Position numbers and translations under genes: made by a program. Below are positions 9,498-20,899 of a stretch of 64,000 nt of DNA, piece after piece. The number at the start of each line of letters is the position of its first letter. The first letter of the stretch is position 1. The DNA is from Chlorocebus sabaeus (taxonomy: Eukaryota; Chordata; Mammalia; Primates; Cercopithecidae). The notes beneath the pieces are model-generated. The model was not told the origin of the DNA and searched no databases. It was given only the letters and a program-made list of their open reading frames with translations. Location of the stretch: NCBI RefSeq assembly GCF_047675955.1, contig NC_132925.1:70127622-70191621 (forward strand). Direction: 5' to 3'.

Positions 9498-11050
9498 GGA
9501 AGCCCTAGCCAAAGTAATTTGTCATGAGGAAGAAATTAAAGGCATACAGATAGGAAGAGAGGAAGTCAAACTCTCTCTTTGCAGATGGTGTGATTCTATA
9601 CCTAGAAAACCCCTTAGTCTCTGCCTCAAGATTTCTAGAACTGATAAATAACTTCAGGAAAGTTTCAGGATGCAGAATCAATGTACAAAAATCGATAACA
9701 TTTCCATATACCAATAACATCCAAGCTGAGCACCAAATTCACAATAGCCACACACACAAAAATATTAGTTAGAAATACAGTCGACCAGGGAGGTGAAAGA
9801 TCTCTACAATGAAAATTATAAAACACCATTAAAAGAAATCAGAGATGACACAAACAAATGGAAAAACAGTCTATGTTCATGGGCAGGAGAAATTAATAAT
9901 GTTAAAATGGGCATATTGCCCAAAGCAATTTATAGATTCAATGCAATTTCCATTAAACTACCAATGTAATTTTCACAGATTTAGGAAAAGCTATTCTAAA
10001 TTTATATGTAACAAAGAGCGAGCCCAAAACAGTCAAAGCAATCCTAAGCAAAAAGAACAACGCCAGAGGCATCACACTACCTGACTTCAAACTTATACTA
10101 TAGGGCTACGGTAATCAAAACAGCATGTTACTGGTAAAAAAGCAGACACATAGACCAAGGAAATAGAATAGAGAACCCAGAAATAATGCCACACATCTAC
10201 AACCATCTGATCTTTGACAAAGCTGACAATAACAAGCAATGGGAAAAGGATTCCCTATTCAATAAATGCTGCTGGCATAACTGTCTAGCCATATGCAGAA
10301 GATTGAAACTGGACCCTTCCTTTCACCATATACAAAAATAAACTAAAAATGGATTAAAGACTTAAATGTAAGACCTAAAACTATTTAAACGTTAGGAGAA
10401 AACCTAGGAAATACTATTCTGGACATATTAGGCTTTGGTGAAGATTTCATGATGAAGTCTTCAGAAGCAATTGCAAGCAAAACAAAAATAGACAAGTGAT
10501 ACCTAAGCAAACTAAAGAGCTCCTGCACAGCAAAACAAAGTATCAACAGAGTAAACAGACAGCCTACAGAATGGGATAAAATATTCGAAAACTATGCATC
10601 CAACAAAGGTCTAATCCAGAATCCATAAGCAACTCAAACAAATCAACAGGCAAAAAACAAACAAACTCATTATAAAATCAGCATAGGACACGAACAGACA
10701 CTTCTCAAAAGAAGACACACATAAAACCAACAAGCATATGGAAAAATGCTCAACATCATTGATCATTAGAGAAAAGCAAATCAAAACCACACAGAGATAC
10801 CATCTCACACCAGTCAGAATAACTAATTACTAAAAAGTTAAAAAATAACAGGTGTTGGTGAGGTTGAGGATAAAAGGGAACATTTACATACTGCTAGTGT
10901 GAATGTAAATCAGTTCAGCCACTGTGGAAAGCAGTTTGGAGATTTCTCAAGAAACTTAGAACTATTGTTTGAACCAGCAATGTCATTACTGGGTCAAGGA
11001 ATGTAATGTAAAGGAATATAAATCATTCTATGAAAAAGACAACATGTGTG
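9498..11050 (+). mobile_element. Sense L1 (L1PB/older L1PA-like), left part of a split copy
   Basis: This 5'-truncated L1 begins within the ORF2 reverse transcriptase domain. Frame 9590-9772 continues from the catalytic region: just upstream 'TTTGCAGATGGTGTG' encodes F-A-D-G, so the second Asp of the FADD site is lost. It continues through 'GCAATTTCCATTAAACTACC' and 'GATCTTTGACAAAGCTGACA' to the C-terminal region, then stops at 11050 where a younger L1 is inserted; it resumes at 17810. Many stops and frame changes show that it is a fossil. Confidence 0.88.
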
Positions 11051-12064
11051 TACTTTCAACATGGCTGAATAGGAACAGCTCCTGTCTGCAGCTCCCGGCA
11101 AGATCTACACAGAAGACAGGTGATTTCTGCATTTCCAACTGAGGTACCTGGTTCATCTCACTGGGACTGGCTGGACAGTGGTTACAGCCCACAGAGGGTG
11201 AGCCAAAGCAAGGTGGGGTGTCGCTTCACCCAAGAAGCACAAGGGGTCAGGGGATTTCCCTTTACTAGCCAATGGAAGCCATGACAGACTGTACCTGGAA
11301 AAACGGTACACTCCGGCCCAAATACTGTGCTTAGCCCATAGTCTTAGCAACTGGCAGACCAGGAGATACCCTCCCGTGCCTGGCTCTGTGGGTCCCATGC
11401 CCAGAGAGCCTTGCTCACTGCCAGCACAGCAGTCTGGGATCGACCAGCAAGGATGCAGCCTGGCAGAGGGAGGGGCATCTGCCATTGCTGAGGCTTGAGC
11501 AGGTAAACAAAGTGACCAGGAAGCTCGAACTGGGCAGAGCCCACTGCAGCTCAGCAAGGCCTATTGCCCCTACAGACTCCACCTCTGTAGGCAGGGCAGA
11601 GATGAACAAAAGGCAACAGAAACTTCTGCAGACTTAAACGTTCCTGTCTGACAGCTTTGAAGAGAGCAGTGGTTCTCCCAGCACAGTGTTCAAGCTCTGA
11701 GAATGGACAGAATGCCATTCTCAAGTGGGTCCCTGAACCCCGGGTGGCCTGACTGGGAAACACCTCCCAGTAGGGGCCGACAGACACCTCATACAGGTGG
11801 ATGTCCCTCTTGGACGAAGCTTCCAGAGGAAGGATCAGGCAGCAGTATTTTCTGTTCTGCAGTCTCCGCTGGTAATACCCAGGCAAAAGGGGTATGGAGT
11901 GGACCTCCAGCAAACTCCAACAGACCTGTAGCTGAGGGGCCTGACTGTTAGAAGGAAAACTAACAAACAGAAAGGAATAGCATCATCAACAAAAAGGACA
12001 TCCACACCAAAATCCCATCTGTAGGTCACCAACATCAAAGACCAAAGGTAGATAAAACTGCAAA
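11051..12064 (+). promoter_or_regulatory. L1PA 5' UTR (decayed internal promoter)
   Basis: The first kilobase of the L1PA has the 5' UTR landmarks 'GGCTTGAGCAGGTAAACAAA' type sequence at 11490, 'CTGACAGCTTTGAAGAGAGC' (11649) and 'GGTTCTCCCAGCACAGTG' (11672). In the family this region carries a sense RNA polymerase II promoter and an antisense promoter. The first bases, where YY1 binds ('AAGATGGCC' in active copies), read 'AACATGGCT' here, so the site is altered. Activity is unlikely but not excluded. Confidence 0.7.
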
Positions 12065-13083
12065 GACAGGGAGAAACCAGAGCAGAAAAGCTGAAAATGC
12101 CAAAAGCCAGAGCACCTCTTCTCCTCCAAAGGATCACCGCTCCTTGCCAGCAAAGGAACAAGACTGGATGGAGAATGAGTTTGACGAGTGGACAGAAGTA
12201 GGCTTCAGAAGGTCGGTAACAACAAACTTCTCCGAGCTAAAGGAGCATGTTCTAACCCATTGCAAGAAAGCTAAAAACCTTGAAAAAAGGTTAGACAAAT
12301 GGCTAACTAGAATAAACAGTGTAGAGAAGACCTTAAATGGTCTGATGGAGCTGAAAACCACAGCATGAGAGCTTCGTGATGCATGCGCAAGCTTCAGTAG
12401 CTGATTCGATCAGGTGGAAGAAAGGATATCAGTGATTGAAGACCAAATTAATGAAATAAAGAGGGAAGACAATAGAGAAATAAGAGTAAAAATAAATGAA
12501 CAAAGCCTCCAAGAAATATGGGACTATGTGAAAAGACCAAATCTATGTTTGATTGGCGTACCTGAAAGTGAAGGGGAGAATGGAACCAAGTGAAAAACAG
12601 TCTTCACGATATTATCCAGGAGAACTTCCCCAACCTAGCAAGGCAGGCCAACATTCAAATTCCAGAAACACAGAGAACACCAAAAAGATACTCCTCGAGA
12701 AAAGCAACCCCAAGACACCATAATTGTCAGATCCACCAAAGTTGAAATGAAGGAAAAAATGTTAAGGGCAGCCAGAGAGAAAGGTCGGGTTACACACAAA
12801 GGGAAGCCCATCAGACTAATAGTGGATCTCTCTGCAGAAACCCTGCAAACCAGAAGACAGCTGGGGCCAATATTCAACATTCTTAAAGAATTTTCAACCC
12901 AGAATTTCATATCCAGCCAAACTAAACTTCATAAGTGAAGGAGAAATCAAATCCTTTACAGACAAGCAAATGCTGAGAGATTCTGTTGCCACCAGGCCTG
13001 CCTTACAAGAGCTCCTGAAGGAAGCACTAAACATGGAAAGGAATAACCAGTACCAGCCACTGCAAAAACATGCCAAATTGTAA
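12065..13083 (+). pseudogene. L1PA ORF1 remnant (RNA-binding chaperone protein)
   Basis: ORF1p of L1 is an RNA-binding, trimeric nucleic-acid chaperone that packages L1 RNA. Here the position of the start codon reads 'AGACAGGGAGAAACC', so the ATG is gone. A residual frame at 12144-12368 encodes part of the N-terminal coiled coil ('ENEFDEW', 'NLEKRLDKWLTRINSVEKT', ending 'MELKTTA' then stop). The central RRM and C-terminal domain survive in pieces: 'GTACCTGAAAGTGAAGGGGA' at 12559 and a frame at 12747-12938 ('KEKMLRAAREKGRVTHKGKP', 'RLIVDLSAETLQTRRQLGPI'). At least one in-frame stop and several indels break it. Dead copy. Confidence 0.85.
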
Positions 13084-14712
13084 AGGCCATCAATGCTACG
13101 AAGAAATTGCATAAATTAATGGGCAAAATACCCAGCTAACATCATAATGACAGGATCAAATTCACACATAACAATATTAACCTTAAATGTAAATGGATTA
13201 AAGGCCCCAATTAAAAGACACAGGCTGGCAAATTGGATAAAAAGTCGAGACCCATCAATGTGCTGTATTCAGGAGACCTATCTCACATGCAGAGACACAC
13301 ATAGGCTCAAAATAAAGGGACGGAGGAAGATCTACCAAGCAAATGGAAAGCAAAAAAAAAAAAAAGCAAGAGTTGCAATCCTAGTCTCTGATAAAACAGA
13401 CTTTAAACCAACAAAGATCAAAAGAGAAAAAGAAGGCCATTACATAATGGTAAAGGGATCAATTCTACAACAAGAGCTTACTATCCTAAATATATATGTA
13501 CCCAATTCATAAAGCAAGTACTTAGAGACCTACAAAGAGGTTTAGACTCCCACAGAATAATAATGGGAGACTTTAACACCCCATTGTCAATATTAGACAG
13601 ATCGATGAGACACAAGGTTAACAAGGATATCCAGGACTTCAACTCAGCTCTGCACCAAGTGGACCTAATAGACATCTACAGAACTTTACACCCCAATTAA
13701 CAGAATATACATTCTTCTCATCACCACATCGCACTTATTCTAAAATTGACCACATAATTGGAAGTAAAACACTTCTCAGCAAATCTAAGAGAACAGAAAT
13801 CACAATAAATTATCTCTCAGACCACAGTGCAATCAAATTAGAACTCAGGATTAAGAAACTCACTCAAAAACCACACAACTACATGGAAACTGAACAACCT
13901 GATTCTGAATGACTACTGGGTAAATAACAAAATGAAGGCAGAAATAAAGATGTTCTTTGAAAACAGTGAGAACAAAGACACAATGTACCAGAATCTCTGG
14001 GAAACATTTAAAGCAGTATGTAGAGGGAAATTTATAGTACTAACTGCCCACAAGAGAAAGCAGGAAAGATCTAAAATCGACACCCTAACATCATAATTAA
14101 AAGAACTAGAGAAGCATGAGGAAACAAATTCAAAAGCTAGCAGAAGGCAAGAAATAACTAAGATCAGAGCAGAACTGAAAGAGATAGAGACACAAAAACT
14201 CTTCAAAAAATCAATGAATCCAGGAGCTGTTTTTTTGAAAGATCAACAAAATAGATAGATTGCTAGCAAGACTAATAAACAAAAAAAGAGAGATGAATCA
14301 AAGAGACACAATAAAAAATGATAAAGGGGGTATCACCACTGATCCCACAGAACTATAAACTACCATCAGAAAATATTATAAACACCTCTACGCAAATAAA
14401 CTAGAACATCTAGAAGAAATGGATAAATTCCTGGATACATACACCCTCCCAAGACTAAACCAGGAAGAAGCTGAATCTCTGAACAGGCCAATAACTGGTT
14501 CTGAAATTGGGACAATAATTAATAGCCTGCCAACCAAAAAAGTCCAGGACCAGACGAATTCACAGCCGAATTCTACCAGACATACAAAGAGGAGCTGGTA
14601 CCATTCCTTCTGAAACTATTCCAATCAATAGCAAAAGAGGGAATCCTCCCCTTAACACATTTTATGAGGCCAGCATCATCCTGATACCAAAGCCTGGCAG
14701 AGACACAACAAA

Positions 14713-15031
14713 AAAAGAGAATTTTGGCCAGGCATGGTGACTCACGCCTGTAATCCCAGCACTTTGGGAGGCCAAGGCAGGTGGATCATGAGGTCAGATC
14801 GAGACCATCCTGGCTAACATGGTGAAACCCTGTCTCTACTGAAAATACAAAAAATTAGCCTGGCATGGTGGCAGGTGCCTGTAGTCCCAGCTACTCAGGA
14901 GGCTGAGGCAGGAGAATGGCATGAACCCGGGAGGTGGAGCTTGCGGTGAGCTGAGATACGCCATTGCACTCTGGCCTGGGCAACAGAGCGAGACTCAGTC
15001 TCGGGAAAAAAAAAAAAAAAAAGATAATTTT
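14713..15031 (+). repeat. AluY inside L1PA ORF2, with target-site duplication
   Basis: Alu body 14726-15018 starts 'GGCCAGGCATGGTGACTCAC' and ends in an A-tail after 'CAGTCTCGGG'. Flanks 'AAAAGAGAATTTT' (14713-14725) and 'AAAAGATAATTTT' (15019-15031) are the duplication; the target has the usual L1-endonuclease TTTT/AA character. 'GGAGAATGGCATGAACCC' and 'GGAGCTTGCGGTGAGC' are AluY-like. Confidence 0.93.
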
Positions 15032-16799
15032 AGACCAATATCCCTGATGAACACTGATGCAAAAATCCTTAATAAAATACTGGCAAACCGAATCCAGCAG
15101 CACATCAAAAAGCTTATCCACCATGATCAAGTCGGCTTCACCCTGGGATGCAAGGCTGGTTCAACATATGCAAATCAATAAATGTAATCCATCACATAAA
15201 CAGAACCAACGACAAAAACCACATGATTATCTCAATAGATGCAGAAAAGGCCTTCGACAAAATTCAAAAGCCCTTCATGCTAAAAACTCTCAATAAATTA
15301 GATATTGATGGAATGTATCTCAAAATAATAAGAGCTACTTATGACAAACCCACCGTCAATATGATACTGAATGGGCAAAAACCGGAAGCATTCCCTTTGA
15401 AAACTGGTACAAGACAAGGATGCCCTCTCTCACCACTCCAATTCAACATAGTATTGGAAGCTGTGGCCAGGGCAATCAGGCAAGAGAAAGAAATAAAGGG
15501 TATTCAATTAGGAAAAGAGGAAGTCATATTGTCCCTGTTTGCAGATGACATGATTGTATATTTAGAAAACCCCATCATCTCAGCCCCAAATCTCCTTAAG
15601 CTGAGAAGTAACTTCAGCAAAGTCTCAGGATACAAAATCAACGTGCAAAAATCACAAGCATTCTTTTACACCAATAACAGACAAACAGAGAGCCAAATCA
15701 TGAGTGAACTCCAATTCACAATTCTACAAAGAGAATAAAATGCCTAGGAGTCCAACTGACAAGGGATGTGAAGGACCTTTTCAAGGAGAACTACAAACCA
15801 CCGCTCAACAAAATGAAACAGGACACAAACACATGGAAGAACATTCCATGCTCATGGATAGGAAGAATCAATATCATGAAAATGGCCATACTGCCCAAAG
15901 TAATTTATAGATTCAATGCCATCCCCATCAAGCTACCAATGACTTTCTCCACAGAATTGGAAAAAACTACTTTCCAGTTCATATGGAGCCAAAAAGAGCC
16001 CTCATTGCCAAGACAATCCTAAGCCAAAAGAACAAAGCTGCAAACATCAAGCTGCCTAACTTCAAACTATGCTACAAGGCTACAGTAACCATGACAGCAT
16101 GGTACTGGTACCAAAACAGAGATACAGACCAATGGAACAGAACAAAGGCCTCAGAAATAACACCACACATCTAGAACCATCTGATCTTTGACAAACCTGA
16201 CAAAAGCAAGCAATGGGGAAAGGATTCCCTATTTAATAAATGGTGCTGGGAAATCTGGCTAGCCATATGTAGAAAGCTGAAACTGGATCCCTTCCCACCT
16301 TATATAAAAATTAACTCAAGATGGATTAAAGACTTAAATGTAAGACTTAAAATCATAAAACCCTAAAATAAAACTTAGGCGATACCATTCAGGACATAGG
16401 CATGGGAAAGACATCATGACTAAAACACCAAAGCAATGGCAACAAAAGCCAAAATAGACAAATGGGATCTAATTAAACTAAAGAGCTTCTGCACAGAGAA
16501 AGAAACTATCATCAGCGTGAACAGGCAACATACAGAATGGGAGAAAATTTTTCAATCTACCCGTCTGACAAAGGGCTAATGTCCAGAATCTACAAAGAAC
16601 TTAAACACATGTACAAGAAAAAAAACCAAACAACCCCATCAAGTAGTGGGCAAAGGATATGAACAGATGCTTCTCAAAAGAAGACATTTTTACAGCCAAC
16701 AGACACATGAAAATATGCTCATCATAACTGGTCATCAGAGAAATGCAAATCAAAACCACAATGAGATACCATCTCATGCCAGTTAGAATGGCGATCATT

Positions 16800-17138
16800 A
16801 AAAAGTCAGGAAACGTCCGGGCGCGGTGGCTCACACCTGTAATCCGAGCATTTTGGGAGGCCAAGGTGGGCGGATCACAAGGTCAGGAGATCGAGACCAT
16901 CCTGGCTAACAAGGTAAAACCCTGTCTCTACTAAAAATTTAAAATAAAAAAAAACAGAGCTGAGTATGGTGGCAGGCGCCTGTAGTCCCAGTTACTTGGG
17001 AGGCTGAGGCAGGAGAATGGCATGAACCCAGGAGGCAGAGCTTGCCATGAGCCAAGATCGCACCACTGCACTCTAGTCTGAGTGACAGAGTGAGACTCCA
17101 TCTCAAAAAAAAAAAAAAAAAAAAAAAAGTTAGGAAAC
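16800..17138 (+). repeat. AluY inside L1PA ORF2, with target-site duplication
   Basis: Alu body 16815-17124 starts 'GTCCGGGCGCGGTGGCTCAC' and ends in an A-tail. Flanks 'AAAAGTCAGGAAAC' (16801-16814) and 'AAAAGTTAGGAAAC' (17125-17138) are the duplication with one difference. 'GGAGAATGGCATGAACCC' and 'GAGCTTGCCATGAGCC' point to AluY. Interrupts the C-terminal part of ORF2. Confidence 0.93.
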
Positions 17139-17809
17139 AACAGATGCTGGAGAGGATGTAGAGAAATAGGAACGCTTTTACACTGTTTGGTGGGAGTGTA
17201 AGTTCAACCATTGTGGAAGACGGTGTAGTGATTCCTCAAGGACCTAGAACTAGAAATACCATTTGACCCAGTGATCCCATTACTGGGTATATACCCAAAG
17301 GATTATAAATCATGCTGCTATAAAGACACATGCACACGTACGTTTGTTGCAGCACTATTCACAACAGCAAAGACTTGGAACCAACCCAAATGTCCATCAA
17401 TCATAGACTGGATTAAGAAAATGTGGCACATATACACCATGGAATGCTATGCAGCTATTAAAAAGGATGAGTTCATGTCCTTTGCAGGGACATAGATGAA
17501 GCTGGAAACCATCATTCTCAGCAAACTATCACAAGGACAGAAAACCAAACACTGCATGTTCTCACTCATAGGTGGGAAGTGAACAACGAAAACATATGGA
17601 CACAGAGCGGGGAATGTCAGACACTGAGGCCTGTTGGGGGCTGGGGGCTGGGGAAGGGATAGCATTGGGAGAAATACCTAATGTAAATGACGAGATGATG
17701 GGTGCAGCACACCAACATGGCACATGTATACCTATGTAACAAACCTGCACGTTGTGCACATGTACCCTAGAACTTAAAGTACAATAATAATAATAAAATA
17801 ATAATAAAA

Positions 17810-18300
17810 AAGAAAAAGACACATACATGTGTATGTTCATTGCAGCACTATTCACAACAGCAAACACATGGACTCAACCTAGCTACCCATCAATGCTGGA
17901 TTGGATAAAGAAAATATGGTACATATACATCATGGAATACTATGCAACCATTAAAAACAACCAAAATCATGTCCTTTGTAGCAACATGGATGCAGCTGGA
18001 GGTCATTATCCTAAGTGAAACAACACAGGAACAGAAAACCAAATACCACGTTCTCACTAATAAGGAGGAGCTAAACACTGAGTACACATGAACAGAAATT
18101 AGGACACAATAGATACCAGGGCCTACTTGATGGGGGCTGGAGGGCGGGAGGAGAGTGAGGGTCAAAAAACTACCTGTTGGGTATTTTGCTCATTACTTGG
18201 GTGACAACATCATTTATACATTAAACCCAAGTGACATACAATTTACCCATGTAACAAACCTGTACATGTATTCCCTGAACCTAAAATAAAAGTAGAGAAA
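17810..18300 (+). mobile_element. Right part of the split older L1 (3' end and tail)
   Basis: After the L1PA tail the older L1 resumes in register with its break at 11050: 'GTATGTTCATTGCAGCACTA', 'GGATTGGATAAAGAAAATATGG', 'TGGGGGCTGGAGGGCGGGAG' and the closing 'ATGTAACAAACCTGTACATG' followed by 'AATAAAAGTAGAG'. The last block is the 3' UTR of the L1PA8-L1PB age group. Confidence 0.88.
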
Positions 18301-18572
18301 ATTTTTTACAACATTCAAAAATAAAACTAGGTTCAATGAACAACAACAACAAAAATACATAACTATATTTTCAAAGCATTTCTCATGGGTATATTTTAAA
18401 GAGTAGGTGTTTATTTTTGAAAAGCAATGCTGTAAGTAGTTTTTATTTCATTCTAGTGCACATATATTCACAGTTATTCTAGTATAATAAGTTTAATATA
18501 TAGAAAGTTATAGGTAATAGTAAGTAGAAAATATGAACATTTTCCCCATTTTTTGCTCATAATGCAGGATTG
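18301..18572. other. Unclassified AT-rich interval
   Basis: No repeat family or gene recognised. Short CAA repeats at 18336-18352. Confidence 0.3.
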
Positions 18573-18778
18573 GTGTGAATTTTATTTATTATTATTATAT
18601 TTTGACACAGAATTTTGCTGTTGTCACTCAGGCTGGAATGCAACGACGCGATCTCAGCTCACTGCAACTTCTGTCTCCCAAGTTCAAGCCATTCTCCTGC
18701 CTCAGCCTCCTGAGTAGCTGGGATTACAGGCACCCACCACCATGCCCAGCTAATTTAGGGTGAATTTTAAAGAGAATA
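18573..18778 (-). repeat. 5'-truncated antisense Alu with target-site duplication
   Basis: Only the right monomer and tail are present: it starts with a T-rich tail 'TTTATTATTATTATATTTTG' and ends at 'CCCAGCTAATTT', which is the middle linker. 'GTGAATTTTA' occurs before (18573-18582) and after (about 18769-18778) the element, so this is a genuine truncated insertion and not a later deletion. Confidence 0.88.
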
Positions 18779-18934
18779 TTTATGAAAGTGCTTTGAAAAG
18801 CCAAAATTGTACCTTAAAAACAGATGATAGGTAATAATATCTATAATAAAAGGTATTAATTCCCTAGTCATGGGTAATGGTAATAATCTTTGTAATTATT
18901 ACAATGATAGGTAACAGTGAAGTAGATGTGTAAA

Positions 18935-19112
18935 ACACAGCTATGCTTTACAATGTCATTTTATATGCCTTTTGTAACAGTCTTATGGAATGTAAATTAT
19001 TATCCTCTCTTTACAGATGAGAAAACCAAAGTTCAGAGAACTGTGATAACTTAAGCTAGTAAGTGGCAGAGCGAGGAGGCAGACTCAGCTCCAAAGTCTC
19101 TGCTCTCTTTTT
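18935..19112 (-). repeat. MIR SINE, antisense
   Basis: Reverse-complement MIR core: 'TTATCCTCTCTTTACAGATG', 'AGAAAACCAAAGTTCAGAG', 'CTTAAGCTAGTAAGTGGCAG' and 'CTCCAAAGTCTCTGCTCT' follow the expected order with moderate divergence. Confidence 0.8.
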
Positions 19113-20113
19113 TTTTGACAAATTATTATTGATTTCCAAACATTCACAAAAGTTGAAAAAAAACCACAACACCTATTTACTCATCACACTTTTATGTTAA
19201 AACAACTTTTAACATTATTTTTTGTCATTTCCCTTCCTTTTTTCATTCCCCTTCTTTTCCTCGCTGTTTTCCTCTCTGTAGCTGGATTGTTTCAAAGTAA
19301 ATTGCAGGCAGTGCATACTTCAACAAAATCTTCAGCTTGCATCTCCTAAGAATAAGGTATCTTCAATTTCCTTGTGTCATCTAATACTCAGTTTCTATTA
19401 ACTGAATTTCCTGAATTCTTCCTAAAATGCTTTTTATGGCTGTTTTTCAAAGACGAATCAAGGTTCATGCTTTGTGTTTGAGTGCTATATCTTCATTCTA
19501 GGCCAGTTTCTTCTGCCGATTTTTAAAATGACATTGACCTTCTAAAGAAACCAAATGAGTTGTTTTGTTGAAGGTCTCACTTTCTATATTTGTGACATTA
19601 TTTCCTTGTGGCTTCATTAATCTTTACTTCTATCTCCTAAATTTTCAGTAAAGCAACCTTTGTTGTTAAATGGCAAATTCTTAACTGAAAAGCACAGGTT
19701 GTAAATAAGTAAATAAGTAACAAAGCAATCCTCATATTAAATTCTACTGCTAAATAAGAATATTTGCTCTGATAGTAGAAAAATTACTAGGGTCTCTGTC
19801 TAAAGGAAAGATAGAAGGATGAAGACACTTCACACTTGAATCCCTTTGGTGTAAAAAGCTTATGTCTAATGTTTTCAGGTTTGGCTATTATTTTATTCAC
19901 ATGCACAAATTCTGGGAAAGTTTAAGCACTTGCCTTTTTGGGAACTTTGCCAAAGACACTTAAAAATCTTACAGCTTCTGCCAATTATGGCAAGTCTGTC
20001 TAGAAAAGAGCGTGTTTTCTCTGCTATTTAAATGAAATTCAGCCATATCTTGGAGTTCATCCATACTCAAAAGAGTCCCAGAAGTATCTATGAGCAGTTC
20101 TTCGCTACTACTC
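19113..20113. other. Unclassified, probably old-repeat DNA
   Basis: About 1 kb without a gene. Between 19130 and 19640 the wording ('GTAAATTGCAGGCAGTGCAT', 'CCTAAGAATAAGGTATCTTC', 'AACTGAATTTCCTGAATT') resembles a widespread old antisense repeat whose family I cannot name with confidence. The rest is unclassified. Confidence 0.35.
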
Positions 20114-20445
20114 TGCTTTTTTTTTTTTTTTTTGCAAAGCTTCTATTCAAACTTTATTCCACAGGCAACATTTAATTAACTTCCATATTCTGGCCACATT
20201 ATGTCTAGAAATTTCATAAAATTTTTTAAAAAAATTAATACCAACTCACTTTGTAAAATGTTGCAAAGGTAAACAATAACTGTCTATTCTAAATCTGACA
20301 CTTAGATCACATTACAAAATAAGAAAGGAATGCGAAATGATAAGAAAGTTAGGAATGCTGATGTTTTCTAAGATTCAAGCCATTGTCTAGTTGCTGAATA
20401 TGCCGTTCATAATACATGTGCACAATACAGTAAGATACATATTGA
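20114..20445 (-). pseudogene. Probable processed retrocopy of an mRNA 3' UTR, parent gene unknown
   Basis: A run of T (about 20116-20133) followed on the plus strand by 'GCAAAGCTTCTATTCAAAC' and 'TTTATTCCACAGGCAAC' is, on the minus strand, an AATAAA poly(A) signal about 20 bases before a poly(A) tail. The next 300 bases on that strand are ordinary 3'-UTR-like AT-rich sequence and do not resemble Alu, L1 or MIR. That layout is the signature of an L1-mobilised mRNA 3' end. The upstream limit is set by where an L1 begins (about 20450). I see no coding portion, no clear target-site duplication, and I do not recognise the parent gene. Confidence 0.55.
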
Positions 20446-20899
20446 TCTGTACAGTTTTTTAAGATATTATTTAATTTTTGTGGGTACATACTAGGTGTAT
20501 ATACTTATGGGGTACATTAGATGTTTTGATATAAGCATGCAATGTACAATAATCACATCATGAAAAATGGGGTATCCATTTCCTCAAGTGCACTTATTCT
20601 TTTGGTTAAAAACTACCCAATTATACTCTTAGTTATCTAAAAATGTACAATTAAATTATTATTGACTGTGATTACCCTGTTGTGCTATCAAATACCATGT
20701 ATTATTCATTATTTCTAATTTTTATACCCCTTAACCATCCCCACTCCCGCCACTCTGCACTACCCTTCCCAGGTGCTGGGAAAAGCTACTACTCTCTATC
20801 TCCATGAGTTCAATTGTTTTGATTTTTAGATTCCACAAATAAGTGAGAGCACGCGATATTTGTCTTTCTGGGCTTGGCTTATTTTGGTTAGCATAATGA

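Larger units (their letters stand above)
13147..17576 (+). pseudogene. L1PA ORF2 remnant (endonuclease-reverse transcriptase), interrupted by two AluY
   Basis: ORF2p nicks target DNA and reverse-transcribes L1 and Alu RNA. The ATG at 13147 is kept and the first 121 codons read as the APE-type endonuclease: 'LNVNGL' with Asn14 and 'QET' with Glu43, both conserved catalytic positions. A roughly 16-base deletion after 'PN' near 13505 ends that frame. A second long frame at 15148-15738 (196 codons) covers the reverse transcriptase: 'DAEKAFDKI' at residues 31-39, 'TRQGCPLSPL' at 88-97 and the catalytic 'FADD' at 131-134, all intact. AluY copies at 14726 and 16815 split the gene. The last frame (17271-17495) stops early at 'FAGT', about 30 codons before the normal end. 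Cannot encode a working protein. Confidence 0.9.
11051..17809 (+). mobile_element. Nearly full-length L1PA, sense, inserted in an older L1, carrying two AluY copies
   Basis: The element starts at the typical primate L1 5' UTR ('ATGGCTGAATAGGAACAGCT', 11061), has a 5' UTR of about 1 kb, ORF1 (about 12065-13083), ORF2 (13147 to about 17576), a 3' UTR with a G-rich stretch (17634-17660) and an A/T-rich tail '(AATAA)n'. Length without the two Alus is about 6.15 kb, the full length for L1. Flanks 'GAAAAAGACAACATGTGTGT' (from 11033) and 'GAAAAAGACACATACATGTG' (from 17811) are the slightly altered target duplication. Substitution load and older 3' UTR wording suggest L1PA6-L1PA8 age. It is non-functional: ORF1 start lost, multiple stops and frameshifts in both ORFs. 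Confidence 0.93.

Noticed and set aside
15148..15738. 196-codon reverse transcriptase frame as a functional gene
   Set aside because: It is a fragment of L1 ORF2 with FADD intact but cut off by frameshifts on both sides and Alu insertions; no start context or full-length protein is possible.
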